The position numbers were made by a program, and so were the translations under genes. Below are positions 1 through 6,091 of a stretch of DNA of 7,902 bases, one piece after another. Source of the stretch: an uncultured Alcaligenaceae bacterium. GTDB taxonomy: Bacteria; Pseudomonadota; Gammaproteobacteria; Burkholderiales; Burkholderiaceae_B. The notes beneath the pieces are model-generated. The model searched no databases. It had not been told where the DNA came from and was given only the letters and a program-made list of their open reading frames with translations. Numbering within the stretch: position 1 is the stretch's first letter; every line of letters starts with the position of its first letter. The DNA lies in assembly GCA_937897265.1 (NCBI GenBank), contig CALCPT010000162.1, positions 1 through 7,902 on the forward strand, written 5' to 3'.

Positions 1-70
1 CGAATCGGATTTCGTCGTTCTAAGCGCCAAACCAAACCTTCCCGTCCTTGGTAAAAAACTTGGAAAAGAT

Positions 71-856
71 ATGGGCGCTTTACTGATTTCGATGAATGAA
101 CTGTCTTGGTCAATTCTGCTGCCAGCCTTTTGCGCGGGCCTGCTAGTGATTGTTACGCATGTTCCTTTAGGGATGCAGGTTTTGCAGCGCGGCATCATTT
201 TTATTGATTTAGCCATTGCTCAGGTTGCGGGGCTTGGTGCGTATCTGGTCACGATGTTGCTGGGGAGTGAGGCTCCGGTGTTATGGGTGCAGGTGGGGGC
301 GATGGGGATGGCCCTGGTGGCCGCCTGGCTGTTGGTGGCGACCGAGCGGGTCACAACGCGTTATCAAGAACCGGTGATTGGGATTGTCTTTGTCTTGGCT
401 GCAACGGCCGTGGTGTTGTTGCTCGCCAATGATCCGCATGGCGGACAACATTTGTCTGAATTGTTGGCAGGTCAAATCCTGTGGATCAGTTGGGCGCAGA
501 TTTTTTATTCTGCGCTTGTGACACTCGTTTTACTCGGTGCAATCTTTTTATTCCAAGGTAAACGCGCTTGGTTCTATAGTTTATTTGCCGTGGCGATTAC
601 TGTTTCAGTTCAACTCGTTGGGGTGTATCTCGTATTTGCGACGCTAATTATCCCTGCGCTAGCGACGATCAAACTGCAAAGCAAGCGGCGGCGGCTGTGG
701 GCCACCTATCTGGTAGCGATGGCCGGTTACGCGCTGGGCTTGCTAGGGTCGGCATTGTTCGACTTGCCCACCGGGCCACTGATTGTATGGGCGCTGGCGG
801 CAGTGGGGGTTGTGGCTCTGGTGCTGCTGCGCCGTGAGCGCAGTTCACCGTTTTAG
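71..856 (+). CDS. Metal (zinc/manganese-type) ABC transporter permease, ZnuB-like, ABC-3 family
   Basis: This 261-residue inner-membrane protein is the channel subunit of a metal-ion ABC importer, which works with an ATPase and a periplasmic metal-binding protein. It is almost entirely hydrophobic, with about eight membrane segments (roughly residues 13-33, 44-64, 70-92, 102-120, 134-160, 168-198, 210-232 and 236-254). Family hallmarks are the N-terminal stretch THVPLGMQVLQRGIIFIDLA (29-48), where the family couples to the ATPase and enters the second helix, the VGVYLVFATLIIPA segment (183-196) and DLPTGPLIV (231-239). The ATG at 71 is preceded by a GGAAAAG at 62-68. A second in-frame ATG at 92 has no ribosome site, so 71 is preferred. 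The reading frame stays open upstream to the window edge but holds no other usual start codon. The partner ATPase and binding protein are presumably to the left. Zinc is the usual substrate, but manganese or iron cannot be excluded. Family call is secure, metal specificity is not. Confidence 0.9.
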   Translation: MGALLISMNELSWSILLPAFCAGLLVIVTHVPLGMQVLQRGIIFIDLAIAQVAGLGAYLVTMLLGSEAPVLWVQVGAMGMALVAAWLLVATERVTTRYQEPVIGIVFVLAATAVVLLLANDPHGGQHLSELLAGQILWISWAQIFYSALVTLVLLGAIFLFQGKRAWFYSLFAVAITVSVQLVGVYLVFATLIIPALATIKLQSKRRRLWATYLVAMAGYALGLLGSALFDLPTGPLIVWALAAVGVVALVLLRRERSSPF

Positions 857-1300
857 TCACGCCCCCTCTTTAGGCCACAAGATCATTTGCGTGCAGCGAA
901 ACAAGGCAATTTTTTTGCCCGTCGCTTGGTCGCTGACAACCGCATCCCAAACTTGAGTGTTGCCACCTAGATGTTGCGCTGTTGCGGTGCACAAAACTAC
1001 TTCACCTTCGCCCCGTACAGTCCCTAAATGATTGCTCTTGAGTTCAATAGTCGTGAACGAAAGCGCACCTTTTGGCAGGTGCGCCATGGTGGCATAACCG
1101 CAGGTGGTGTCAGCTAAGGCAATCACGCTAGCTGCATGCAAATAGGTATTCGGGGCGAAGTGCACCTTACGCAACACCATACGACTTTTTAACGTGTTTT
1201 CTGAGATTTCAAGAGCCTCGACTCCCATCAACCCCGGCAGGTTTTCACCACTGCGCTTGTTCAGTTCAGTGACGGTCATTTCTGGGCGAAGCTTTGACAT
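857..1300 (-). CDS. PaaI-family hotdog-fold acyl-CoA thioesterase
   Basis: This 147-residue protein matches the single-domain hotdog thioesterases of the PaaI/YbaW kind, which hydrolyse acyl-CoA or aryl-CoA thioesters in the cytoplasm, usually as dimers or tetramers. The active-site helix reads APNTYLHAASVIALADTTCGYA (49-70): Asn51, His55 and the presumed catalytic Asp64 fit the family pattern, although the usual HGG or HAG after the His is HAA. The strand region ELKSNHLGTVRGEGEV (86-101) is the second family hallmark. The ATG at 1300 is chosen because AAGAGA lies 8 bases before it on the minus strand and the family normally starts here. An ATG at 1366 would add 22 residues, including Phe codons from a poly-T run, that are unlike the family. 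It converges on the permease with directly abutting stop codons, and is divergent from the first serine hydrolase. The physiological substrate is unknown. Confidence 0.88.
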   Translation of the reverse strand: MSKLRPEMTVTELNKRSGENLPGLMGVEALEISENTLKSRMVLRKVHFAPNTYLHAASVIALADTTCGYATMAHLPKGALSFTTIELKSNHLGTVRGEGEVVLCTATAQHLGGNTQVWDAVVSDQATGKKIALFRCTQMILWPKEGA

Positions 1301-1427
1301 CTTATGAATCTCTTGTGAAAAGTGAAAAAAAAAAGTGTACTTTGTGAGTTTAAGGCTGCTGCGCACATATTTTGATTGGCGGCGCGGCTAAACCGTGATT
1401 ATGCATGACCTTGCTAAGGACTAAAAA
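1301..1427. promoter_or_regulatory. Divergent intergenic region between thioesterase and first serine hydrolase
   Basis: These 127 bases must hold the start signals for the leftward thioesterase gene and, unless transcribed from elsewhere, the rightward hydrolase gene. A run of ten A (1325-1334, ten T on the thioesterase strand) sits 25 bases before the thioesterase start. On the plus strand a weak sigma-70-like pair is TTGATT (1372-1377) and GATTAT (1397-1402), each matching four of six consensus bases, but with a long 19-base spacer. No convincing leftward promoter was seen. The promoter pair is a guess; the divergent arrangement is certain. Confidence 0.35.
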
Positions 1428-2651
1428 GTGTCGCCCTCTTCAAATAAAAAGATACCAACCCCAACCTTGATAGCGAACGACCGTCTGGTGCAAGGCTTTT
1501 CAAGTGCTCGACTCGCCCATTTAACTCACGTCATGCAGTCGCAAGTTGAGGCAGGGATGTTTCCTGGCGCCGTGACGGCGATTTTGCATCGCAATCAGTT
1601 GGTGCATTTTGAGGCGCATGGGTATTTGGATTCTGCCCGCAGCCTGCCAATGACAAAGGATGCACTATTTCGTCTGGCTTCAATGACCAAGCCCTTAGTT
1701 ACGACTGTTGCCATGATGATGGTCGAGCAGGGGGTGTTTAGTCTGCAAGATCCAATCACGCGATGGCTGCCTGAACTTAACGACTTGAAAGTTGAAACAC
1801 CTGCAGGTGATGTGCCGTTGGTTCGCCCGATTTGGGTGCAGGATTTGATGCGACACACCTCGGGCTTTGTGTACTCTGGGATGACGCAGTCGCCACGCAT
1901 TAAAGCCCTGTACGAGCAACACAATATCGAATCACGTGTCGACGACATCAGCGCAGATGAGATGTTGCGTAATTTAGGGAAGATTCCCTTGGCACACCAA
2001 CCTGGCACGTTTTGGGAATATTCGATTTCGGTGGATGTCTTAGGGCTCTTGCTTGAGCGGGTATTGGCGCAACCCTTAGACGTTATTGTGGCGCAAGCGT
2101 TGCTTGAGCCGCTTGGTATGAAAGACACGACTTGGTGGGTCACACCTGAGCAAGAAAAAAAGCTGGCGCAAACACTTGATGACGATCCATTAAAAGCCAG
2201 CATGCTCAAGTCATATCGGCAGCATTACAACCCTGCAGGCAAAAGTTATTTTAAAGGTGGGGCTGGGTTAATCGGCTCGACTGCTGATTATCTGCGTTAC
2301 CTACAGATGATGATCAACAAAGGTGAGTTTGAAGGTAAGCGTTATTTGTCTCGTAAGTCGGTTGAGTTGATGCTCTCGCAACACACCGTGGGGATGGCGG
2401 GCACAACCATTGCAAATACAGGCCCCGGCTATGGCTTTGGCTTGGGCTTCGCGATCAGACAAGGCCAGGGCATGTGCTGGGTTCCTGGTTCGACGAATGA
2501 TGCGATGTGGGCCGGTGTCTGGGGCACGAGTTTTTGGCTCGACCCAACCGAAAAACTCGCCGCTGTGATCATGGCGCAAGGGCCAACGCACAAGACCCAT
2601 ACACGCATGCTCTTTAAAAATTTAGTATACGGGGCTTTGGTTGCTGAATGA
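1428..2651 (+). CDS. Serine hydrolase of class-C beta-lactamase family (EstB-like esterase), cytoplasmic copy
   Basis: This 407-residue protein has the serine-beta-lactamase/penicillin-binding-protein fold (PF00144) used by family VIII esterases such as EstB. The nucleophile motif is S85-M-T-K88 (in FRLASMTKP), the second catalytic motif is Y198-S-I in WEYSISVDVLG, and the third position, where true beta-lactamases have KTG, is W361-A-G-V-W-G. That pattern favours an esterase, lactonase or amidase over an antibiotic-degrading lactamase. It starts at a GTG with AAGGA at 1416-1420 seven bases before it. The N-terminus (SPSSNKKIPTPT) is polar and shows no signal peptide or membrane segment, so it probably stays in the cytoplasm. 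It is the upstream member of a tandem duplication with the next gene: by hand count about 277 of 385 aligned residues are identical without a gap. The substrate is unknown. Confidence 0.9.
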   Translation: MSPSSNKKIPTPTLIANDRLVQGFSSARLAHLTHVMQSQVEAGMFPGAVTAILHRNQLVHFEAHGYLDSARSLPMTKDALFRLASMTKPLVTTVAMMMVEQGVFSLQDPITRWLPELNDLKVETPAGDVPLVRPIWVQDLMRHTSGFVYSGMTQSPRIKALYEQHNIESRVDDISADEMLRNLGKIPLAHQPGTFWEYSISVDVLGLLLERVLAQPLDVIVAQALLEPLGMKDTTWWVTPEQEKKLAQTLDDDPLKASMLKSYRQHYNPAGKSYFKGGAGLIGSTADYLRYLQMMINKGEFEGKRYLSRKSVELMLSQHTVGMAGTTIANTGPGYGFGLGFAIRQGQGMCWVPGSTNDAMWAGVWGTSFWLDPTEKLAAVIMAQGPTHKTHTRMLFKNLVYGALVAE

Positions 2652-2674
2652 ATGGTGTTAGCAATCAGAAATTA

Positions 2675-2687
2675 GGTACCATGTACC
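2675..2687. repeat. Short perfect inverted repeat GGTAC-CAT-GTACC
   Basis: Five-base arms (2675-2679 and 2683-2687) around a three-base centre lie 23 bases after the stop of the first hydrolase. It is too short to act as a terminator and has no T run. It might be a small protein-binding palindrome or chance. Confidence 0.25.
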
Positions 2688-2740
2688 AAACATCAGCCAT
2701 GAGAAACGGCAAATGAAAAGTAAGAGCAGGAGGGGACTCA

Positions 2741-2789
2741 AAAAATCAGAAGTCAGAAATAAAGAATAAGAAGTCAGAAGTTAGAAGTC
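2741..2789 (+). repeat. Heptanucleotide tandem repeat, consensus AGAAGTC
   Basis: Seven units of exactly 7 bases run in register. They are AAAAATC (2741), AGAAGTC (2748), AGAAATA (2755), AAGAATA (2762), AGAAGTC (2769), AGAAGTT (2776) and AGAAGTC (2783). Three units are perfect, one has one change and the others are decayed. The strand is strongly purine-rich. The array sits between the two hydrolase genes, ending 68 bases before the second start codon. Similar 7-base intergenic repeats occur in other bacteria and can change copy number by replication slippage. Whether this one affects the downstream promoter is not shown. Confidence 0.75.
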
Positions 2790-2857
2790 AGGCGGCAGAG
2801 CTTTAATATTTAGCGTGTAAGTTGTATCTGATCATTCAATAAAACTTGAGAGACAAT

Positions 2858-4165
2858 ATGAAAAATTTTAGAAAGCAATCTTTGCGTACGGGTAAACACG
2901 GCGTGGGTTTGGCATTGACGGCAACGTTGTTGTTCTCGAGCGTCGGTGCGTTTGCACAAACGGCGGCGACACCGCCCGCAGTGACCGCACCTGCGAACAC
3001 TGTGATTCAAGGGTTTTCTAGCGAACGTTTGGCACGTATTGCCCCCTCAATGCAAGAACAAATTCGCTTAGGTATGTTTCCGGGCGCTGTGACAATGGTG
3101 GCGCGCAACGGCGTTGTGGTGCATAACGAAGCGCATGGCTTTCTGGATGCGGCTAAATCCAAACCGATGGCAAAAGATGCGCTGTTTCGTCTGGCCTCAA
3201 TGACCAAGCCCATAGTCACTGTAGCCGCCATGATGATGGTCGAGCAAGGCAAAATGGGTTTGAATGATCCAATCACAAAGTGGCTGCCCGAGCTGAAGGA
3301 CTTGAAGGTTGAAACTGCCAGCGGCGATGTGCCACTGAATCGCCCGATCTGGGTTCAGGATGTGATGCGTCATACTTCTGGTTTTGTGTATTCAGGTAGT
3401 GCGAAGTCGCCGCGCATTAAGAAGATGTACGAAGACCTCAATATCGAATCGGCAGAAACAGATATCACTGCCGATGAAATGTTGAAAAATCTTGGTCAAA
3501 TTCCGTTAGCGAATCAGCCCGGCACCTTTTGGGAGTATTCGATTTCGGTTGACGTGCTGGGCCTGCTGCTTGAACGTGTCGCTCAAAAACCTTTAGATGC
3601 CATCTTGAACGAATTGTTGTTGACCCCTCTGGGGATGAAAGATACAACGTGGTGGGTGCAGGCGGATCAACTCTCGCGCATGGCAGAAACGCTCGATAGT
3701 GATCCACTGAAAGCTGGGATGCTGAAAGCGTATCGGCAAACTTATAACCCGCTAGGTAAAAGCTACTTTAAAGGTGGAGCCGGCTTGGTGGGGACTGCCA
3801 ATGATTACTTAAAGTTTTTACAAATGATGGTCAATGGCGGTGAACTGGACGGCAAGCGCTATCTTTCGCGCAAGGGCGTCGAGTTCATGTTTTCGCAGCA
3901 CACGGTGGGCATGGGTGGCACAACCTTTGGCAGTACGGGGCCAGGGTACGGCTTTGGTTTAGGCTTTGCCGTGCGTTTAGATGAGGGCATGGCATGGGTG
4001 CCTGGGTCGAAAGGCGATGTGATGTGGGCGGGCGCTTGGGGCACAAGCTTTTGGATTGACCCCAAAGAAAAACTCGTGGCAGTGATTATGGCCCAAGGTC
4101 CTTCGAATCGTATTCACACACGCATGCTTTACAAAAACCTGGTTTACGGAGCGTTGGTTAAATAG
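2858..4165 (+). CDS. Serine hydrolase of class-C beta-lactamase family (EstB-like esterase), exported copy
   Basis: This 435-residue paralogue of the preceding gene carries a Sec signal peptide: a basic start (MKNFRKQSLRTGKHG), a hydrophobic core (VGLALTATLLFSSVG, 16-30) and a cleavage site after AFA (31-33). The mature enzyme should therefore act in the periplasm or outside the cell. Catalytic motifs are S114-M-T-K117, Y227-S-I in WEYSISVDVLG, and W390-A-G-A-W-G in place of the KTG of true beta-lactamases, pointing to an esterase, lactonase or amidase of family VIII type. The ATG at 2858 has GAGAG at 2848-2852 as ribosome site; a TTG four codons upstream is less likely because it overlaps that site. 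The stop is one base before the start of the dehydrogenase gene, so the two are almost certainly co-transcribed and may be translationally coupled. The substrate cannot be told from the sequence. Confidence 0.92.
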   Translation: MKNFRKQSLRTGKHGVGLALTATLLFSSVGAFAQTAATPPAVTAPANTVIQGFSSERLARIAPSMQEQIRLGMFPGAVTMVARNGVVVHNEAHGFLDAAKSKPMAKDALFRLASMTKPIVTVAAMMMVEQGKMGLNDPITKWLPELKDLKVETASGDVPLNRPIWVQDVMRHTSGFVYSGSAKSPRIKKMYEDLNIESAETDITADEMLKNLGQIPLANQPGTFWEYSISVDVLGLLLERVAQKPLDAILNELLLTPLGMKDTTWWVQADQLSRMAETLDSDPLKAGMLKAYRQTYNPLGKSYFKGGAGLVGTANDYLKFLQMMVNGGELDGKRYLSRKGVEFMFSQHTVGMGGTTFGSTGPGYGFGLGFAVRLDEGMAWVPGSKGDVMWAGAWGTSFWIDPKEKLVAVIMAQGPSNRIHTRMLYKNLVYGALVK

Positions 4166-4166
4166 T

Positions 4167-5237
4167 ATGTCGGACGCCATTTCACAGCACGACACCCCGC
4201 CGCGTCTTGAGCCAGCTCGCCTGCAGCAAATTGCTGCAGCGGTGTATCAAAGTATTGGCGTGCCAGCGCAAGACGCACAGTTGGCCGCCGACACTCTGGT
4301 GCAGGCAGATCTGTGGGGGCATCAGTCACATGGGTTATTGCGTTTAGGTTGGTACTATGCAAGGCTTAAGTCTGGTGCCACGAAGGCTGTGACGCGAACC
4401 TCGTTAGCGGTCGACGCAGGTGCAATCTGCGTGATGGACGGTCATGACGGCATTGGGCAAGTGATTACTCGCCAAGCTGTCGACCAAGCCGTTTCACGTG
4501 CCAAGTTGCACGGCGTTGGCGTGGTGTCGATCCGTAATTCAAACCATTTTGGTACTTGCATGTATTACACGCGGATCGCAGCCGAGCAAGGCTGCGTGAT
4601 GCTGTTGATGAGTAACGCAGGGCCGAATATGGCACCTTGGGGTGGGCTGAAAAAGAAAATTGGCACGAACCCTTGGTCGATTGCGGTGCCAGGTGGTGAT
4701 TACGGCCCAATCGTGATGGATATGGCGAACTCAGGGGTAGCTCGCGGCAAAATCTATCTGGCCAATAATCGTAATGAAAAGATCCCATCGCATTGGGCGG
4801 TTGACTCGGCAGGGCGTCCAACCACTGATCCGAAAGCCGCTCTTGAAGGGTTTATCTTGCCGATGGCAGGGCACAAGGGTTATGTGATGGGGACCATGAT
4901 TGATATTCTGTCGGGAGTTCTGTCAGGCAGCCAGTTTCTTGATCGCGTACACGGCCCCTACGATCCTGTGAATCCAAGCGGCGCCGGGCACTTGATGGTG
5001 GCGCTTAATGTGTCGGCGTTTCAACCGTTAACTGAGTTTCACCAAAGGATCGATCAATACGTGCGATCTTTGAAAGACGTACCGCTGGCGGCCGGTCATT
5101 CGCAGGTGTACTACCCAGGCGAGCTTGAAAAGCAGGCGGACGCTGAAAACCGGGCAAAGGGTTTGTTGCTGGCCAGCGAAACGATCACTGACCTCGTGCG
5201 CGTGACGCGCGAGGCGGGGGTTGACTGTTCGTTTTGA
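4167..5237 (+). CDS. Ldh_2-family NAD(P)-dependent 2-hydroxy/2-imino acid oxidoreductase (malate/L-lactate dehydrogenase type)
   Basis: This 356-residue protein belongs to the Ldh_2 family (PF02615), whose members interconvert 2-hydroxy acids and 2-oxo acids (malate, L-lactate, sulfolactate, ureidoglycolate) or reduce cyclic imino acids such as piperideine-2-carboxylate. Recognisable blocks are GHQSHG (51-56) with the presumed catalytic His55, NSNHFG (124-129), the nucleotide- and substrate-contacting GTNPWSIAVP (166-175), MDMANSGVARGKI (184-196) and GHKGYVMG (235-242). Length is normal and no signal peptide is seen, so it is cytoplasmic. No ribosome site lies at the usual distance: the nearest GGAG is 15 bases upstream inside the hydrolase gene. 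The TAG-T-ATG junction suggests translation coupled to that gene. A strong terminator follows. Pairing with hydrolases suggests that it oxidises a hydroxy acid released by them; this is inference, and several family activities remain possible. Confidence 0.9.
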   Translation: MSDAISQHDTPPRLEPARLQQIAAAVYQSIGVPAQDAQLAADTLVQADLWGHQSHGLLRLGWYYARLKSGATKAVTRTSLAVDAGAICVMDGHDGIGQVITRQAVDQAVSRAKLHGVGVVSIRNSNHFGTCMYYTRIAAEQGCVMLLMSNAGPNMAPWGGLKKKIGTNPWSIAVPGGDYGPIVMDMANSGVARGKIYLANNRNEKIPSHWAVDSAGRPTTDPKAALEGFILPMAGHKGYVMGTMIDILSGVLSGSQFLDRVHGPYDPVNPSGAGHLMVALNVSAFQPLTEFHQRIDQYVRSLKDVPLAAGHSQVYYPGELEKQADAENRAKGLLLASETITDLVRVTREAGVDCSF

Positions 5238-5249
5238 GGCCGCAGGGTT

Positions 5250-5302
5250 AAGCGATCCGCCCCTGCCAGACATTTGTTTGGCAGGGGCGAATCGCTTTTG
5301 TT
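5250..5302 (+). terminator. Strong intrinsic terminator after the dehydrogenase gene
   Basis: Bases 5250-5271 pair with 5276-5297 around an ATTT loop, giving a stem of about 22 pairs with a single C-A mismatch (5257/5290) and one G-T wobble near the loop. The core CGCCCCTGCCA arm is GC-rich. The stem runs directly into TTTTGTT. It begins 13 bases after the stop codon at 5237 and should end the rightward transcript of the hydrolase-dehydrogenase genes. There is no T run on the other strand, so it is one-directional. Confidence 0.92.
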
Positions 5303-5342
5303 GACCGACCTGCGTCGAGCCTGTGTTCCGCCGTCCATACAC

Positions 5343-5359
5343 TTGGCATGGCATTTGCT
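5343..5359 (+). promoter_or_regulatory. Candidate sigma-54 (-24/-12) promoter for the OsmC-redox unit
   Basis: TTGGCATG-GCAT-TTGCT matches the sigma-54 pattern YTGGCACG-N4-TTGCW with one mismatch. The invariant GG (5345-5346) and GC (5357-5358) are separated by exactly ten bases as required. Transcription would start near 5370, giving a leader of about 90 bases before the OsmC gene. The site lies just after the terminator and in the only gap before the next unit, where a promoter is expected. No equally good sigma-70 pair was found in this gap. An enhancer-binding activator site could not be recognised. Confidence 0.55.
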
Positions 5360-5459
5360 TATAGCTAAGTCGTATATCTAAATGCAGTGATCGATGTGCG
5401 CTTAGCCGTATCATTTGGCTTGCCTTTTTTTCTTCTATTGAGTTACCTGGAGCCCTTCA

Positions 5460-6008
5460 ATGAGCAACGACAATGCCCCTTCAACCGTCAAAGCCTATTT
5501 GCGTCCAATCGACCGTGAGGGTTTGTTAGGCTTCGCTGAAAAAGGTCGTGCAGACCCAACGCGCAAAGGCACTAATAAGGTGCATACTGTGTGTGAAGGT
5601 CAATATCGAACCCTCAGCTACGTTGGCAATCATCAGCCGGTTGTGGTCGATGAACCGCCTCATTTATTTGGACAAGATACGGCTCCCGCACCTGGCGAAG
5701 TCGTCTTGTCAGCGCTTGGCGGCTGTTTGGCTGTTGGAATCACAGCAGTCGCCACCTGGAAGCAAGTCAAGCTGTCAAAGCTCGAGTTGTTTTTAGAGGG
5801 CGATATTGGTAACCCCGCGGCCTGGGGCGCAGGTGGTGCAGAAATGGCACCGCCTCAAATGGGCTTTCAGGCAATACGCGTCAAAGTGGTGGTTGAGGGT
5901 GATGCATCGCGCGAGCAACTCGATGAAATCGTGCGCCACGCCAACATGTATTCGCCTGTCGCGAACTCGATGCGCAATCCAATTGGCTTTGAAATCGGGC
6001 TAGCCTAA
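5460..6008 (+). CDS. OsmC-family protein (Ohr/OsmC fold), probably without the resolving cysteine
   Basis: This 182-residue cytoplasmic protein has the OsmC fold (PF02566), known from organic hydroperoxide reductases and related thiol proteins. The hallmark is PGEVVLSALGGCLAVGIT (78-95), with Cys89 in the place of the reactive cysteine at the start of the central helix. The second family cysteine, normally in a CPxS-like segment near the C-terminus, is absent: the matching region reads HANMYSPVANSMRNP (160-174). Cys45 is the only other cysteine and lies near the N-terminus. A classical two-cysteine Ohr peroxidase mechanism is therefore doubtful. The ATG at 5460 has GGAG (5449-5452) seven bases upstream. 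It is the first gene after the terminator and the candidate sigma-54 promoter, and precedes a flavoprotein and a rubredoxin reductase on the same strand, suggesting a redox role with them. Confidence 0.88.
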   Translation: MSNDNAPSTVKAYLRPIDREGLLGFAEKGRADPTRKGTNKVHTVCEGQYRTLSYVGNHQPVVVDEPPHLFGQDTAPAPGEVVLSALGGCLAVGITAVATWKQVKLSKLELFLEGDIGNPAAWGAGGAEMAPPQMGFQAIRVKVVVEGDASREQLDEIVRHANMYSPVANSMRNPIGFEIGLA

Positions 6009-6022
6009 TTCATTGCATGATC

Positions 6023-6062
6023 TCGCTTGCACTCGGCGTGTCGGCAGGCCGGGTACAAGCGA
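6023..6062 (+). other. Intergenic stem-loop between OsmC and flavoprotein genes
   Basis: Bases 6023-6037 pair with 6048-6062 (TCGCTTG against CAAGCGA, then ACTCGGC against GCCGGGT), with one C-A mismatch, one G-T wobble and a 10-base loop. No T run follows on either strand, so it is not a standard intrinsic terminator. It could slow decay or set relative expression inside an operon, or mark a weak transcript end. The 83-base gap otherwise holds nothing recognisable. Confidence 0.55.
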
Positions 6063-6091
6063 AAGTCAACACGTCACTTTGAGTTCGAAAC

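Noticed and set aside
1..70. Tail of an upstream gene
   Set aside because: Two plus frames stop within the first 54 bases (at 21-23 and 52-54) and the third is open into the permease. No tail is recognisable as a transporter ATPase or binding protein, so no partial gene is called.
1301..1366. N-terminal extension of the thioesterase starting at the ATG at 1366
   Set aside because: It would add 22 residues with a Phe run from the homopolymer, and the ATG at 1300 has its own AAGAGA site and family-typical length.
1595..2209. 204-codon open frame on the minus strand inside the first serine hydrolase
   Set aside because: It is antisense to a gene with intact catalytic motifs, and its translation is Ser/Cys-rich with no recognisable domain. 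A shadow frame.
2781..2809. Sigma-70 promoter TTAGAA / TAATAT before the exported hydrolase
   Set aside because: Spacing is right, but three and four of six matches in AT-rich DNA are what chance would give; kept only as a note in the repeat finding.
1428..4165. Antibiotic-resistance (AmpC-type) beta-lactamases
   Set aside because: The fold and SxxK motif are shared, but the KTG motif is replaced by WAG(V/A)WG and the Tyr motif is YSI, a pattern of esterases of family VIII. No ampR-like regulator is adjacent.
5028..5414. Minus-strand open frames over the dehydrogenase 3' end and terminator
   Set aside because: They run through the terminator hairpin and the end of a well-supported gene and have no family resemblance.
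5404..5431. Second terminator or attenuator in the OsmC leader (AGCC/GGCT followed by seven T)
   Set aside because: The stem is only four to five pairs and the T run starts four bases after it; too weak to call, though the pyrimidine tract is real.
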